Shown: positions 16,957 through 25,962 of the stretch, piece by piece
Numbering within the stretch: the stretch's first letter is position 1
How the letters are laid out: each line of letters starts with the position of its first letter
Assembly: GCA_034440155.1 (NCBI GenBank)
Contig: JAWXBN010000032.1
Span: forward strand, 1 to 38,402
DNA length: 38,402 nucleotides
Direction of reading: 5' to 3'
DNA from: Verrucomicrobiota bacterium
GTDB taxonomy: Bacteria; Verrucomicrobiota; Verrucomicrobiia; JAWXBN01
Made by a program: the position numbers and the translations under genes
The notes under the pieces: model-generated
What the model was told of the DNA's origin: nothing
Database searches by the model: none
What the model saw: the letters and a program-made list of their open reading frames with translations, nothing else

Positions 16957-18472
16957 TCCCCAGAAGTATTTGATTAAACTCATGCCGATGAATAAGACCC
17001 TCGAATATTACGAGGGAGAATCTTTACAAGATATCCTCTTTGTTGAAGGAGTGGAGTTTCCTTGTGGTGGGCGTGGAAAATGTAAGGGCTGCCGAGTCAA
17101 GGTGACCGAGGGAAATATCCCTGCCACGGATATTGAAGCACAAACCCTCTCCCCGAAAGAATTGGAGGAGGGATGGAGGCTTTCATGTAAGGTCAAAATC
17201 TCAGATGAGGTGACACTAGAGTTGGCACAATGGGAGGCAAAAATCCTGACTGACGATACGCAATTTGCTTTTATCTCAAAAAAAGGTCTCGGTATTGCCG
17301 TTGATCTGGGTACGACGACCTTGGTGGCACAGCTCTTAGACCTCCAGACAGGTAATGTCTTGGCGGTGAAGTCTGCCTTGAACCCCCAAGCCCGCCACGG
17401 CGCAGACTTGATGAGCCGCATTGATTTTTCTGTGACCCAAGGAAAACAAAAAATCCTCCAGGAACTCATTCATAAAGAAATAGGAATTCTCATTGTAGAG
17501 GTTCTCAATGATGCAAAACAGGATGCCGACAACCTTGTGGAAACGGTGATCGTCGGCAATACCGTGATGCATAATCTTTTTTGCGGGATAGACCTGACCC
17601 CGATGTCTGTTTACCCATTTGAACCCATTAATGACAGCCTCGTGGTGATGACGGCTGAGGAGCTGGGTTGGACATTTGCAAGTCAGTCTAAAGTCCTTTT
17701 CCTGCCTTGTCTTGGCACTTTTGTGGGGAGTGACATTCTCGCGGGGGTACTGGCTACCGAAATCTATTTGAAAGACAAAATAAATGTCTTGATCGACTTG
17801 GGCACCAATGGGGAGATGGTCGCTGGTAATAAAGACCGTATGATCTGTGCTTCCACAGCAGCTGGGCCAGCTTTTGAAGGGGCGAGAATATCCATGGGGA
17901 TGAGGGCTTCGACAGGGGCGGTGTCAGAGGTTACTATCGAAAATGGGAAATTAAATCCACGAGTGATTGGAACTGGGGCGGCTCGTGGGATATGCGGAAG
18001 TGGCCTTGTAGATGTGGCTGCGGGAGCTTTGGAGCTGGGATTAATGAACTACCGCGGCAAAATCCAATCAGGGGACGAAATGCCGCTGGTGGATAATGTA
18101 GTCGTCACTCAGACGGATATTCGTGAGCTTCAGCTCGCCAAAGGGGCCATTGCTGCAGGTGTCAAAATCCTTCTTGCTCAACTGGGTAAAACCTATGACG
18201 ACGTGGATAAACTTTATTTAGCCGGTGCTTTCGGGAATTATATAAACCGGTCTAGTGCTGAAAGGATTGGATTAATTCATTTCCCTCCAGAGCAAGTAAC
18301 CCCAGCAGGTAATACTGCTCTTCTAGGAGCAAAGCGAGCACTCTTCAGGCCTGAAAATGAGGATGGCTCCTATGCCATGCTCCGGAAAAAAATCGAACAT
18401 CTCACCTTGAGTTCTGTGCCAGAATTCCAAGACATTTATGTCGATGAAATGTTTTTTCCTCAAGAAGACTAG
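16949..18472 (+). CDS. Reductive activator of corrinoid proteins ([2Fe-2S] plus ASKHA ATPase)
   Basis: This 507-residue protein has an N-terminal plant-type ferredoxin domain with cluster ligands Cys39, Cys45, Cys48 and Cys80 (CGGRGKCKGC...LSC). A linker and a DUF4445/ASKHA ATPase domain follow from about residue 112 (GIAVDLGTTTLVAQL, then IDLGTNGEM, STAAGPAFEGA, GICGSGLVD and YLAGAFGNYI). Proteins of this design (RACo and related activators of O-demethylases) use ATP to reduce accidentally oxidised Co(II) back to Co(I). It overlaps the preceding gene by eight bases and completes the methyltransferase set. Confidence 0.92.
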   Translation: MHNPQKYLIKLMPMNKTLEYYEGESLQDILFVEGVEFPCGGRGKCKGCRVKVTEGNIPATDIEAQTLSPKELEEGWRLSCKVKISDEVTLELAQWEAKILTDDTQFAFISKKGLGIAVDLGTTTLVAQLLDLQTGNVLAVKSALNPQARHGADLMSRIDFSVTQGKQKILQELIHKEIGILIVEVLNDAKQDADNLVETVIVGNTVMHNLFCGIDLTPMSVYPFEPINDSLVVMTAEELGWTFASQSKVLFLPCLGTFVGSDILAGVLATEIYLKDKINVLIDLGTNGEMVAGNKDRMICASTAAGPAFEGARISMGMRASTGAVSEVTIENGKLNPRVIGTGAARGICGSGLVDVAAGALELGLMNYRGKIQSGDEMPLVDNVVVTQTDIRELQLAKGAIAAGVKILLAQLGKTYDDVDKLYLAGAFGNYINRSSAERIGLIHFPPEQVTPAGNTALLGAKRALFRPENEDGSYAMLRKKIEHLTLSSVPEFQDIYVDEMFFPQED

Positions 18473-18577
18473 ACATTTTTCCTGCGATTAACTAGAAATC
18501 ATACGCTTTTGCTTGGGGGAAGTGAAAGCGGTGTACTGTCTAATTCACTATTTCAGAAGTCAAAGGAGAGGACTATC

Positions 18578-19315
18578 GTGAAAAAAATCCGAGATTACAC
18601 AAATAACTATGGTTTTTCGATTATTGAAGTGCTCGTGGTCGCCCTGATTATCACGATCCTTTTTACTCTGATGGTACCGGTCTACAATAGTGTCAAAGAA
18701 AAAGGTCGCCGTACCCAGTGTGCCGCCAATTTAAAAAACTGGGGTACCGGATTCTACCTGTATACTGCGGATAATAATGGTTTTTTACCTCCCGAAGGAG
18801 GGACAGGGACCAGTACGAACGGGCCTAATCTCTGGTATAACCTGGTCCCATCTTACATGTCGCATGTCGCCTATTCAGTCTATATCAACCAAGTCGGAGG
18901 CTTTCGAAATGCAACGATTCAGAACTCGATTTTTAATTGTCCAAGTAAACGGTATAACCGCACTCCTGCGGAGAGCCCCGGTTTCTATATCGGTTATTCC
19001 CTCAACCAGTGGATCGACGGGAGTGGAAGCTCTGATTTGGCCAATGTGACAGTGGCAAATTTACAGAGGGCATCTTCAACAGTTCTTCTTTTTGCGAGTT
19101 ATGATAATGATGGGGTGAACACCTGGACCGGGACGATTACAAATAATTCATCAGGGACTTTTATGAAGGCTGCTCAAAATGAGGGTTTTAATACACTTTT
19201 TGCCGACGGGAGCGTTCGTTTTATCCGCAATACAGAGGTCAGGAATGGCAGCCAATGGATCACCAATAGCCCGACTCTTGTCTGGAACCCCAATTACGGG
19301 GCCGATGGATGGTAA
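18578..19315 (+). CDS. Type II secretion/type IV pilin-like pseudopilin
   Basis: A GTG start at 18578 is preceded by AAGGAGAGG, a much better site than the in-frame ATG at 18509. The prepilin signal is NNYGFSIIEVLVVALIITILF, with cleavage after Gly, Phe+1 and Glu+5, followed by one hydrophobic helix. The C-terminal FADGSVRFI matches the DG signature of pilin-like proteins abundant in Verrucomicrobiota, Lentisphaerota and Planctomycetota. It is probably exported and anchored by its N-terminal helix. No other secretion genes are adjacent, and the function beyond pseudopilin class is unknown. Confidence 0.85.
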   Translation: MKKIRDYTNNYGFSIIEVLVVALIITILFTLMVPVYNSVKEKGRRTQCAANLKNWGTGFYLYTADNNGFLPPEGGTGTSTNGPNLWYNLVPSYMSHVAYSVYINQVGGFRNATIQNSIFNCPSKRYNRTPAESPGFYIGYSLNQWIDGSGSSDLANVTVANLQRASSTVLLFASYDNDGVNTWTGTITNNSSGTFMKAAQNEGFNTLFADGSVRFIRNTEVRNGSQWITNSPTLVWNPNYGADGW

Positions 19316-19336
19316 TCCGAATTCAACCGGATTTTT
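19314..19336 (+). terminator. Terminator after the pseudopilin
   Basis: AATCCG (19314-19319) pairs with CGGATT (19328-19333), loop of eight bases, then TTT. It overlaps the pseudopilin stop codon and lies in the 48-base gap to the convergent nadA gene. Confidence 0.6.
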
Positions 19337-19363
19337 GGAGGTATTCTTCCATCACAGGATATT

Positions 19364-20305
19364 TTACCGCGATAAGTCGAGCATTCTCTCAATGGGCACC
19401 AAAGCTTTTTTCCGGATTTCTTCATTCATGATGATTTCAGGGCGCAAATTGCGCAGAGCATCGCGGAGTTTTTCAGGGGTATTCATTTTCATGAAACGGC
19501 AATCTGCACAGGCACAGTGATCGGTCGGGCCGGGAATGAATTTTTTATGAGGGATTTCACGTTCAAGCCGGTGAAGCATCCCGCTTTCGGTGACGATAAT
19601 GAATACGTCCGAAGCATTATCCTTGCAAAAGTGGACCATTTTTTCAGTGGAACAAATCTCGTCGGCCAAGAGGCGGACGGCGCGGGTGCATTCTGGATGG
19701 GCGACGACCGGGGCAAGGGGATACTCAGCCCGGATACGGGAGATACTTTGATGGGTGAACTCCACATGGAGATAACAATTTCCCTGCCAGTAGCGCATTT
19801 TGCGCCCGGTTTTCTCTGTGACCCATTCCCCGAGGTTTTGGTCCGGCACAAAGAGGATTTCCTTGTCAGCCGGGATACTGTTAACGATTTTCACAGCGTT
19901 CCCACTCGTACAAATCACATCACTGAGTGCTTTGACTCCGGAGGAACAATTGATATAGGCCACGACGTAAAGTCCGGGATTGTCTTTGAGATAGGTTTCC
20001 AGTTTATCGGCAGGACATGAATCCGAGAGTGAACATCCCGCATCAATATCGGGTAAGATCACGGTTTTAGAGGGGTTAACGATTTTAGCTGTTTCTGCCA
20101 TGAAATGCACACCGCAAAAGGCGATCACATCGGCATTCGTCTCTTTGGCCTTATAGGAGAGCCCCAATGAATCGCCGACAAAATCAGCGACTTCCTGTAT
20201 TTCCTTTACCTGGTAGTTATGGGCAAGGATGATCGCGTTACGCTCCTTTTTGAGAGCGAGGATTTCTTCCTGTACGGATGTTAAACGGCTAATGGATGTG
20301 ACCAT
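19364..20305 (-). CDS. nadA: Quinolinate synthase A
   Basis: This 313-residue enzyme condenses iminoaspartate with dihydroxyacetone phosphate to give quinolinate for NAD synthesis. It uses a [4Fe-4S] cluster. Likely ligands by alignment to the E. coli protein are Cys91 (AGCSLSD), Cys177 (WQGNC) and Cys269 (CACADC). Other signatures are RNAIILAHNYQ, VRFM-like GVHFMAETAKI, and the C-terminal ALVPIERMLDLSR. nadB and nadC are not in the window. Confidence 0.95.
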   Translation of the reverse strand: MVTSISRLTSVQEEILALKKERNAIILAHNYQVKEIQEVADFVGDSLGLSYKAKETNADVIAFCGVHFMAETAKIVNPSKTVILPDIDAGCSLSDSCPADKLETYLKDNPGLYVVAYINCSSGVKALSDVICTSGNAVKIVNSIPADKEILFVPDQNLGEWVTEKTGRKMRYWQGNCYLHVEFTHQSISRIRAEYPLAPVVAHPECTRAVRLLADEICSTEKMVHFCKDNASDVFIIVTESGMLHRLEREIPHKKFIPGPTDHCACADCRFMKMNTPEKLRDALRNLRPEIIMNEEIRKKALVPIERMLDLSR

Positions 20306-20362
20306 AATATATCTTTAGATAAATTAGGGCGTGATGTAAATTCTTTAGAGAAAGAGAATTTT

Positions 20363-20644
20363 ATGAATGTGATCCGTTTTCGTTACTGTACCCAATGCCA
20401 TTGGATGCTCCGTTCTGCTTGGATGGCTCAAGAACTCCTTACGACATTCCCCACGCAAATTGCGGAAATGATTCTCGAACCCTGTACAGGGGGGATTTTC
20501 GAGATTTGGCTCGGGGATGAAATGATCTGGGAGCGTAAACGTGACGGGGGATTCCCGGACATCCGTATCCTTAAACAAATGGTTAGGGACGCAATTTGCC
20601 CAGAGGCTGATCTCGGGCATGTCGATCGGGTCAAAAGAAAATAA
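20363..20644 (+). CDS. SelW/Rdx-family thioredoxin-like protein, Cys form
   Basis: This 93-residue protein matches the Rdx (SelW/SelT/SelH) family: RFRYCTQCHWMLRSAWMAQELL at the start and FEIWL..EMIWERKRDGGFPDIRILKQMVRD at the end. The redox motif is Cys9-x-x-Cys12, so there is no selenocysteine. Its activity in bacteria is not well established; a thiol-redox role is inferred from the fold. It is divergent from nadA (57 bases) and convergent with lspA (6 bases). Confidence 0.85.
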   Translation: MNVIRFRYCTQCHWMLRSAWMAQELLTTFPTQIAEMILEPCTGGIFEIWLGDEMIWERKRDGGFPDIRILKQMVRDAICPEADLGHVDRVKRK

Positions 20645-20650
20645 GGGGAA

Positions 20651-21136
20651 TTATCCAACAGGATCGGAGGATGGCTTCTTCTCATGATGGTGTGTTTGCC
20701 AGGTCATGAGGATATAAAGGCTCACACCGACGCAAATTGCGCTGTCGGCAATATTAAAATTTGGCCAGACGTAGGAACCGAAGATGAATTTAAAGAAGTC
20801 AATGACCCCGCCGATCCTGAGACGGTCGACCATATTACCCAAGATACCCCCGACAATCAGTCCTCCCGCAAATTGCTGTAGGCGGTTTGTTCCAAAAAAG
20901 TCTTTCCGGAAAAGGAAAAGGATCACCAGTACCACAAGGGCAAAAATGCCCAGAAGCCAGCTTTTACCTTGGAAAATACCAAAAGCCGCCCCGGTATTAA
21001 TGACGTATTCCAAGTGGAAAAAGCCGGGGATGACTCGGATATAATGATGCCCGTAATCAAGTAAATGGCTCATCCAAAGCTTCAAGGCTTGATCGGCAAT
21101 CAAAATGATCAGTGCTGTAATGAGGGGGATTTTCAT
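20651..21136 (-). CDS. lspA: Lipoprotein signal peptidase (signal peptidase II)
   Basis: A 161-residue inner-membrane aspartyl protease that cleaves the signal peptide of prolipoproteins. Four hydrophobic helices are visible. The catalytic aspartates are Asp104 (GNMVDRL) and Asp131 (FNIADSA), and NTGAAFG near residue 47 is conserved. It lies 56 bases downstream of ileS on the same strand, a very common pairing. The C-terminus is a short polar tail with HHH. Confidence 0.95.
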   Translation of the reverse strand: MKIPLITALIILIADQALKLWMSHLLDYGHHYIRVIPGFFHLEYVINTGAAFGIFQGKSWLLGIFALVVLVILFLFRKDFFGTNRLQQFAGGLIVGGILGNMVDRLRIGGVIDFFKFIFGSYVWPNFNIADSAICVGVSLYILMTWQTHHHEKKPSSDPVG

Positions 21137-21192
21137 AGTGATAATCTGTTTTTTTTAAGAGCCCGTATTCCCACGAGCTATTGGCGTATCTT

Positions 21193-24051
21193 CTAAGCAG
21201 TAGGTGCTACTCGGGACGAGAAATATTCCACCGCCTCCACATCGCGTGAAGTCAGGTCGGGGTATTTCAGATTCGTGCCCACGGAGCGGTCATACTTCCA
21301 TGAACGTGCACATTTTTGGGCGACTTGGGTGGCCGGGGTGACTTTCACCGTTTCAGCCGCGTCAGCTGGCAGGAGTTTAAAATCCGACACGATGATGAAT
21401 TCCGCAAAGGCATCTTCTTTTCCGGCGAGCAAATTGCGTTCGGCATCGTCTGAGGGTTTGTATTCTACCCACGCATCAATGGCTTTACCGATTGTTTTGG
21501 CCGCACGGAGCTTTTCGAGCTCGGCAGAGATTTTCTCGCGGATTTTCAGGCGCAAGGCAAATTTCTCCTCGAGATTAGTGTCGATGAGGTCTTGCCGGGC
21601 TTCAGGGAAAAGCTGGAGGTGAACACTCTCCCTTGAGATATTTTCCGGGGATACGGACTCTGCTGTATTAGAAATATAGCCCCACATTTCTTCTGAGGTG
21701 TATGGCATGATGGGGGCGATCAGGAGGGTGATCGCCTTTAATACCTCCAGCATGACCGTCTGGGTGGCCCTGCGCCGTGCAGAGTGGGGAATGTCGCAAT
21801 ACATGCGGTCCTTACTAATATCCACGTAAAGGGAACTCAGTTCGATCGTGCAGAATGAATTCACCAAATGATACACCTTGTGGAACTCATATTCATCATA
21901 GGCTTTGCGACATTCACCGATCAATGCCTGCAATTTGCTCAGGATATAGCGGTCGAGTTCGACAAAAGCGGCTGTTTCCGGAGCGATTTGCGCGGGGTTC
22001 AAGCTGAGCGAATCCTGAGCCTCATTGAAGTCATAGAGATTTGCATGGAGGATACGCAGGGTATTACGGATCGTGCGGTAGGAACCGCTCACATGTTTAA
22101 AAATCTCTTCTGACCAAGGGACATCATTCTGGTAATTCTCCGACGCCACCCACAAGCGTAGAATATCAGCCCCGTAGAGATTGATCATGCTCATCATGTC
22201 GATTGGTTTCTGGTAACCGGTTCCCGACTTTGAAAGTTTTTTCCCGTCGAGATCGACGACAAACCCGTTGGTTAACACTTCCTTGTAAGGAGCACGTCCG
22301 AGTGTTGCGACGGATAAAAGGAGGGAGGACTGGAACCACCCACGGTGTTGGTCGCTGCCTTCCAAGTACATGTCCACGGGGAATTTAATTTCCGGGTGGG
22401 TCTTTTCCACGGCGCGTTGGGATGAGCCTGAGTCGATCCAGACGTCGATCGTGTCGTTTTTCTTGGTCAGATTATCAGCATCGGGCAGGCCGAGTGTGCG
22501 GGCGAGCTGGGCAGGTTCACTAGCGAACCAGACATTGGTACCTTCCTTCTCGACCAAATCGGCGAGTTTGCGGATCGCGTCGGCATTGAGGACTCCTTTG
22601 CCTTCGGCATCATAAAAAGCGGGGAGAGGGACACCCCAAGTGCGTTGGCGGGAGATACACCAGTCACCCCGGGATTCCACAGCCCCGGAGATCCTGTTTT
22701 GTCCCCAGTCTGGAACCCATTTGACCTTCTTGATCTCGGACAAGGCTTTTTCTTTGAGGCCGGAGCCGTCGATCCTGATAAACCATTGCTCTACGGCGCG
22801 GAAAACAATCGGCGTTTTTGAGCGCCAGCAGTGGGGATAGGTGTGTTTGAAGAGTGCCTCATGATAGAGGGCTCCGGTAGGGATGAGCAATTTGTCCACG
22901 ATTTCACGGTTGGCGTCAAAGACATATTTGCCGACCAGCCAGTCGATACCGACTTCATCCGTAAATTTCCCGTAATCATTGACGGGAGAAATGACTCCCA
23001 AATGTTTACCGACATCATAGTCGTCTTTCCCGTGTCCGGGGGCAATGTGGACCAGTCCGGTTCCGGTTTCTGTCGTGACAAAATGATCACCGAAAAGAAT
23101 GGTTGATTCACGGCCTTCGAGGAAAGGATGTTTTGCTTTGCCGATTTTCTCGAGCGATTTGCCTTCGACCAGGGCGATTTGTGTGTAGGCCTGTGAGGGC
23201 TCCAGGGCGGCGATCTTTTCAGCGAGGGCTTTTGCGACGATGATCGCGTCCTTGCCATTAGACAAGACGGCATAATCAATATCCGATCGTGCCGCTATCG
23301 CGAGGTTTGCCGGCAAAGTCCAAGGAGTCGTCGTCCAGATCATCAGGGACACGGACAAATTGCGCAATTGCTCCAGACCGAGGGCTTCTGCAGCATTCGG
23401 GGTCGGGAACTTTACATAAATCGCAGGGGTCTGGTGGTCGAGGTATTCGACCTCAGCTTCAGCGAGGGCGGTCTGGGCACCCGTGCTCCAGAGAACAGGT
23501 TTTTGGCTCGCGTAAACCATGTCTTTTTCGACGAGATCGGCAAAAGTGCGGATGACCTCGGCCTCGTAGCGCGGGTCGATGGTCAGATAAGGATTGTCCC
23601 ATTCACCGAAGACACCGAGACGTTTAAATTGCTCCCTCTGGAGGTTAATATATTTCCGGGCATAAGTATCACAGGCCCCTCGGATTTCTGCCACGGACAT
23701 TGTACGAGCTTTGTTACCGAGGTCTTTGGTTACTTTGAATTCAATCGGGAGTCCATGGCAATCCCAGCCGGGAACAAAAGGGCTGTAGAATCCTGACATA
23801 TTTTTACTCTTCAGGACGATGTCCTTGAGTGTCATATTCAGCGCATGCCCCATGTGGGCGTCCCCATTGGCGAAAGGGGGACCATCGTGCAAGATGAATT
23901 TGGGGGAGTGCTTGCGTGCAGAAAGGAGTTGATCGTAAATTTTAGTCTGATTCCAGCGTTCGAGGAAGGAGGGTTCGCGCTTGGGTAAATCCGCCTTCAT
24001 GGGGAATTCAGTTTTCGGTAAGTTCAAGGTATCTTTATAATTCACTGACAT
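21193..24051 (-). CDS. ileS: Isoleucyl-tRNA synthetase with degenerate C-terminal zinc finger
   Basis: A 952-residue class I synthetase. The HIGH motif is HMGH in PPFANGDAHMGHALN, KMSKS appears as KKLSKSGTG, and the editing domain has TTTPWTLPANLA. In other bacterial-type enzymes the C-terminal finger has two CxRC pairs. Here only Cys914 of the first pair remains (CARSWKY), and the second pair reads TSRD (934-937). The start MSVNYKDTLNLPKTEFPMKADLPKREP matches the family. lspA follows on the same strand. Confidence 0.96.
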   Translation of the reverse strand: MSVNYKDTLNLPKTEFPMKADLPKREPSFLERWNQTKIYDQLLSARKHSPKFILHDGPPFANGDAHMGHALNMTLKDIVLKSKNMSGFYSPFVPGWDCHGLPIEFKVTKDLGNKARTMSVAEIRGACDTYARKYINLQREQFKRLGVFGEWDNPYLTIDPRYEAEVIRTFADLVEKDMVYASQKPVLWSTGAQTALAEAEVEYLDHQTPAIYVKFPTPNAAEALGLEQLRNLSVSLMIWTTTPWTLPANLAIAARSDIDYAVLSNGKDAIIVAKALAEKIAALEPSQAYTQIALVEGKSLEKIGKAKHPFLEGRESTILFGDHFVTTETGTGLVHIAPGHGKDDYDVGKHLGVISPVNDYGKFTDEVGIDWLVGKYVFDANREIVDKLLIPTGALYHEALFKHTYPHCWRSKTPIVFRAVEQWFIRIDGSGLKEKALSEIKKVKWVPDWGQNRISGAVESRGDWCISRQRTWGVPLPAFYDAEGKGVLNADAIRKLADLVEKEGTNVWFASEPAQLARTLGLPDADNLTKKNDTIDVWIDSGSSQRAVEKTHPEIKFPVDMYLEGSDQHRGWFQSSLLLSVATLGRAPYKEVLTNGFVVDLDGKKLSKSGTGYQKPIDMMSMINLYGADILRLWVASENYQNDVPWSEEIFKHVSGSYRTIRNTLRILHANLYDFNEAQDSLSLNPAQIAPETAAFVELDRYILSKLQALIGECRKAYDEYEFHKVYHLVNSFCTIELSSLYVDISKDRMYCDIPHSARRRATQTVMLEVLKAITLLIAPIMPYTSEEMWGYISNTAESVSPENISRESVHLQLFPEARQDLIDTNLEEKFALRLKIREKISAELEKLRAAKTIGKAIDAWVEYKPSDDAERNLLAGKEDAFAEFIIVSDFKLLPADAAETVKVTPATQVAQKCARSWKYDRSVGTNLKYPDLTSRDVEAVEYFSSRVAPTA

Positions 24052-24172
24052 AAGGGGGCAAAATTAGGGGATTTATCCTTTGCTTAAAAGACTTTTTTCA
24101 CGGACTAGCGGTTTTCTCCGGTAAAGGGGAATATTTCAATATCTTATTAGATTGAAGAACGAGCAGGAAGTT

Positions 24173-24223
24173 AAATAAAGATAATACTTTCTTTAATTAT
24201 TAGTTTCTGTCTAATCTTTATTT
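24173..24223. promoter_or_regulatory. Long inverted repeat before the nnrS start
   Basis: AAATAAAGAT at 24173-24182 is perfectly inverted at 24214-24223 (ATCTTTATTT) across 31 AT-rich bases. The right arm touches the ATG of the NnrS gene, which has no visible ribosome-binding site. It may be a regulator operator or an RNA stem covering the start. The rest of the 172-base ileS-nnrS spacer shows no gene. Confidence 0.5.
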
Positions 24224-25429
24224 ATGAGTGGGAGCAGGCAGGCAGTCATTTCTAGTCAAAACCAGCCTTATTACTCTTTGGCTGTCAAAGAACCTTTCCG
24301 GATTTTATTTATTCTTGGGTCATTAATAGCCGTTTTCGGCATCATGCTCTGGCCTTTGAACCACTGGGGTGTCATTGGATTTTATCCGAATATTGCTCAT
24401 GCCCGGATCATGGTAGAAGGTTTTTTGGGGTGTTTTGTCATTGGTTTTTTGGGTACGGCCCTACCGAGGATTCTTGATGTAGAGCAGTTAACAGTCTTTG
24501 AAACGCCGATTTTTGCCCTTTTGATGATTTTTGTCGTGGCGCTCCATTTCCTGCAGAAAACGTTTTGGGGTGATATTCTTTTTGCGGTGACATTCAGTGG
24601 CTTCATGATGGCTTTACTTGTGCGGGCGATCCTGAGGAAGGATATTCCTCCTCCGGGGTTTATCTTGGTGCCTGCGGGATTAGGCTCCGGGGTAATAGGG
24701 GCATTCATTCTGGCAATCGGTCAGGTGAGTCCGCCCGAACCATTTTTATACCTTTTTGCACAGTTACTCCTTTACCAAGGTTTTTTGCTTTTGCCGGTGA
24801 TGGGGATCGGGGCTTTTCTTCTGCCGCGGTTTTTTGGAGAGGTCAGTAAACATAACTTTCCTGAGTCAATGGCAGTTCCTCCCGGATGGATGGGCAAGGC
24901 CTTGGTGTCGGGTTTGGCCGGAGGCCTTGTGATCGTGAGTTTCGCCATTGAGGCCGGGGGGCAAATTGTCTGGGGCTGCCTTTTGAGGGGAGCCGTGGTT
25001 CTCGCTTATTTCCTGATGGAGATGAATTTACTCCAAAACTGGAAAGCCCGGGGGACTTTGGCACTGTCATTGCGCATAGCTTTAATTTGTTTTCCTGCGG
25101 GGTTATTTGCTGTGGCGAGTGCCCCGTTGCACCGCGTGGCGCTTTTACATGTATTTTTTATGGGAGGTTTTTGCCTGCTATGCTTTACCGTGGCTTCGCG
25201 AGTGGTGATGGGGCATTCAGGCCATTCCCACCTGCTCTCAGGCCGGCTCAAACCAATGATCTTTTTCTTGGTAATGCTGATCTTGGCCTTATTATGCCGG
25301 GTAAGTGCAGATTTTATCCCAGAGGTACGACTTTCGCATTATGATTATGCCGCTATTCTTTTATCAGGAGGGATATTGGTTTGGTTAATGGCATATTTGC
25401 CTTTGATGAAAATGGAGGAACCCAAATAG
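24224..25429 (+). CDS. nnrS: NnrS family membrane protein
   Basis: The 401-residue protein has about twelve hydrophobic helices. NnrS hallmarks are HARIMVEGFLGCFVIGFLGTALPR near residue 60 and, near the C-terminus, LLHVFFMGGFCLLCFTVASRVVMGHSGHSH. Conserved His residues in these segments bind heme and copper in studied members, which protect cells against nitric oxide. It is followed six bases later by a truncated globin gene, so the pair is likely one NO-response operon. It is divergent from ileS. Confidence 0.88.
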   Translation: MSGSRQAVISSQNQPYYSLAVKEPFRILFILGSLIAVFGIMLWPLNHWGVIGFYPNIAHARIMVEGFLGCFVIGFLGTALPRILDVEQLTVFETPIFALLMIFVVALHFLQKTFWGDILFAVTFSGFMMALLVRAILRKDIPPPGFILVPAGLGSGVIGAFILAIGQVSPPEPFLYLFAQLLLYQGFLLLPVMGIGAFLLPRFFGEVSKHNFPESMAVPPGWMGKALVSGLAGGLVIVSFAIEAGGQIVWGCLLRGAVVLAYFLMEMNLLQNWKARGTLALSLRIALICFPAGLFAVASAPLHRVALLHVFFMGGFCLLCFTVASRVVMGHSGHSHLLSGRLKPMIFFLVMLILALLCRVSADFIPEVRLSHYDYAAILLSGGILVWLMAYLPLMKMEEPK

Positions 25430-25435
25430 ACGATT

Positions 25436-25828
25436 ATGGAAATCACAGGACAAAATTCACTTTATGACCGGATCGGTGGCAAAGACGGCGTTATGCGTCT
25501 ACTGAATGATTTTTACGGGCGGGTGAAGCTCGATCCCGTGCTCGGCCCGGTATTTGCCTCGCGAATTGAGAATTGGGAAGAACATTTGGAGAAGATTCAC
25601 CGGTTCTGGAGCTTCCAAACCGGAGGACCGGATGTTTATGAGGGCGGTATGGGCCGACATGTTGGTTTACCCGTGGATACTCATCATTTTGACAAGTGGA
25701 TCGATGAATGGACTATATCCTGCCGGAAGATTCTTGCACCTGAGGAAGCGGGTCAAATGGTCATGGTCGCCCTACGATTCAGGAAGATCCTCGAGCAAAT
25801 GATCGAGATGAACCGACGGGCAATTTAA
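25436..25828 (+). CDS. Truncated hemoglobin (group III-like)
   Basis: This 130-residue all-helical protein starts SLYDRIGGKDGVMRLLNDFYGRV and contains HLEKIHRFWSFQTGG. The RHVGLPVDTHHFDKWIDEW segment includes the proximal-His region of the truncated globin family. The Phe-Trp-rich E-helix region fits group III. Such globins bind O2 or NO. The six-base gap to nnrS implies co-transcription and a role in NO detoxification or sensing. Confidence 0.85.
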   Translation: MEITGQNSLYDRIGGKDGVMRLLNDFYGRVKLDPVLGPVFASRIENWEEHLEKIHRFWSFQTGGPDVYEGGMGRHVGLPVDTHHFDKWIDEWTISCRKILAPEEAGQMVMVALRFRKILEQMIEMNRRAI

Positions 25829-25962
25829 AGCCCCAGGATCACGGCGCTAATTTGCGCTGGGTAAATCTTGAGCAGGTGCTTGGATGGGAGAGGGCAGGTA
25901 TTTTCGATAGAGATGGTATTCTCTATTGCAACTTTTATGGATTCAATGGTTTAATTTCTCCC

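Larger units (their letters stand above)
19444..21938. repeat. Densest cluster of the iterated 9-mer GCAAATTGC
   Basis: Seven exact copies lie in this 2.5-kb stretch, starting at 19444, 20455, 20591, 20732, 20868, 21429 and 21930, in both orientations. They fall inside nadA, the SelW-like gene, lspA and ileS. The reading frame differs: RNL in nadA and ileS, QIA and AIC in the Rdx gene, AIC and QFA in lspA, and KLQ in ileS. The protein code therefore does not explain them. Ten more copies occur elsewhere in the window. Confidence 0.8.

Noticed and set aside
22203-23796. Several + strand open frames of 60-140 codons within ileS
   Set aside because: They are antisense shadows of a strongly conserved synthetase and have no ribosome-binding sites or family features.
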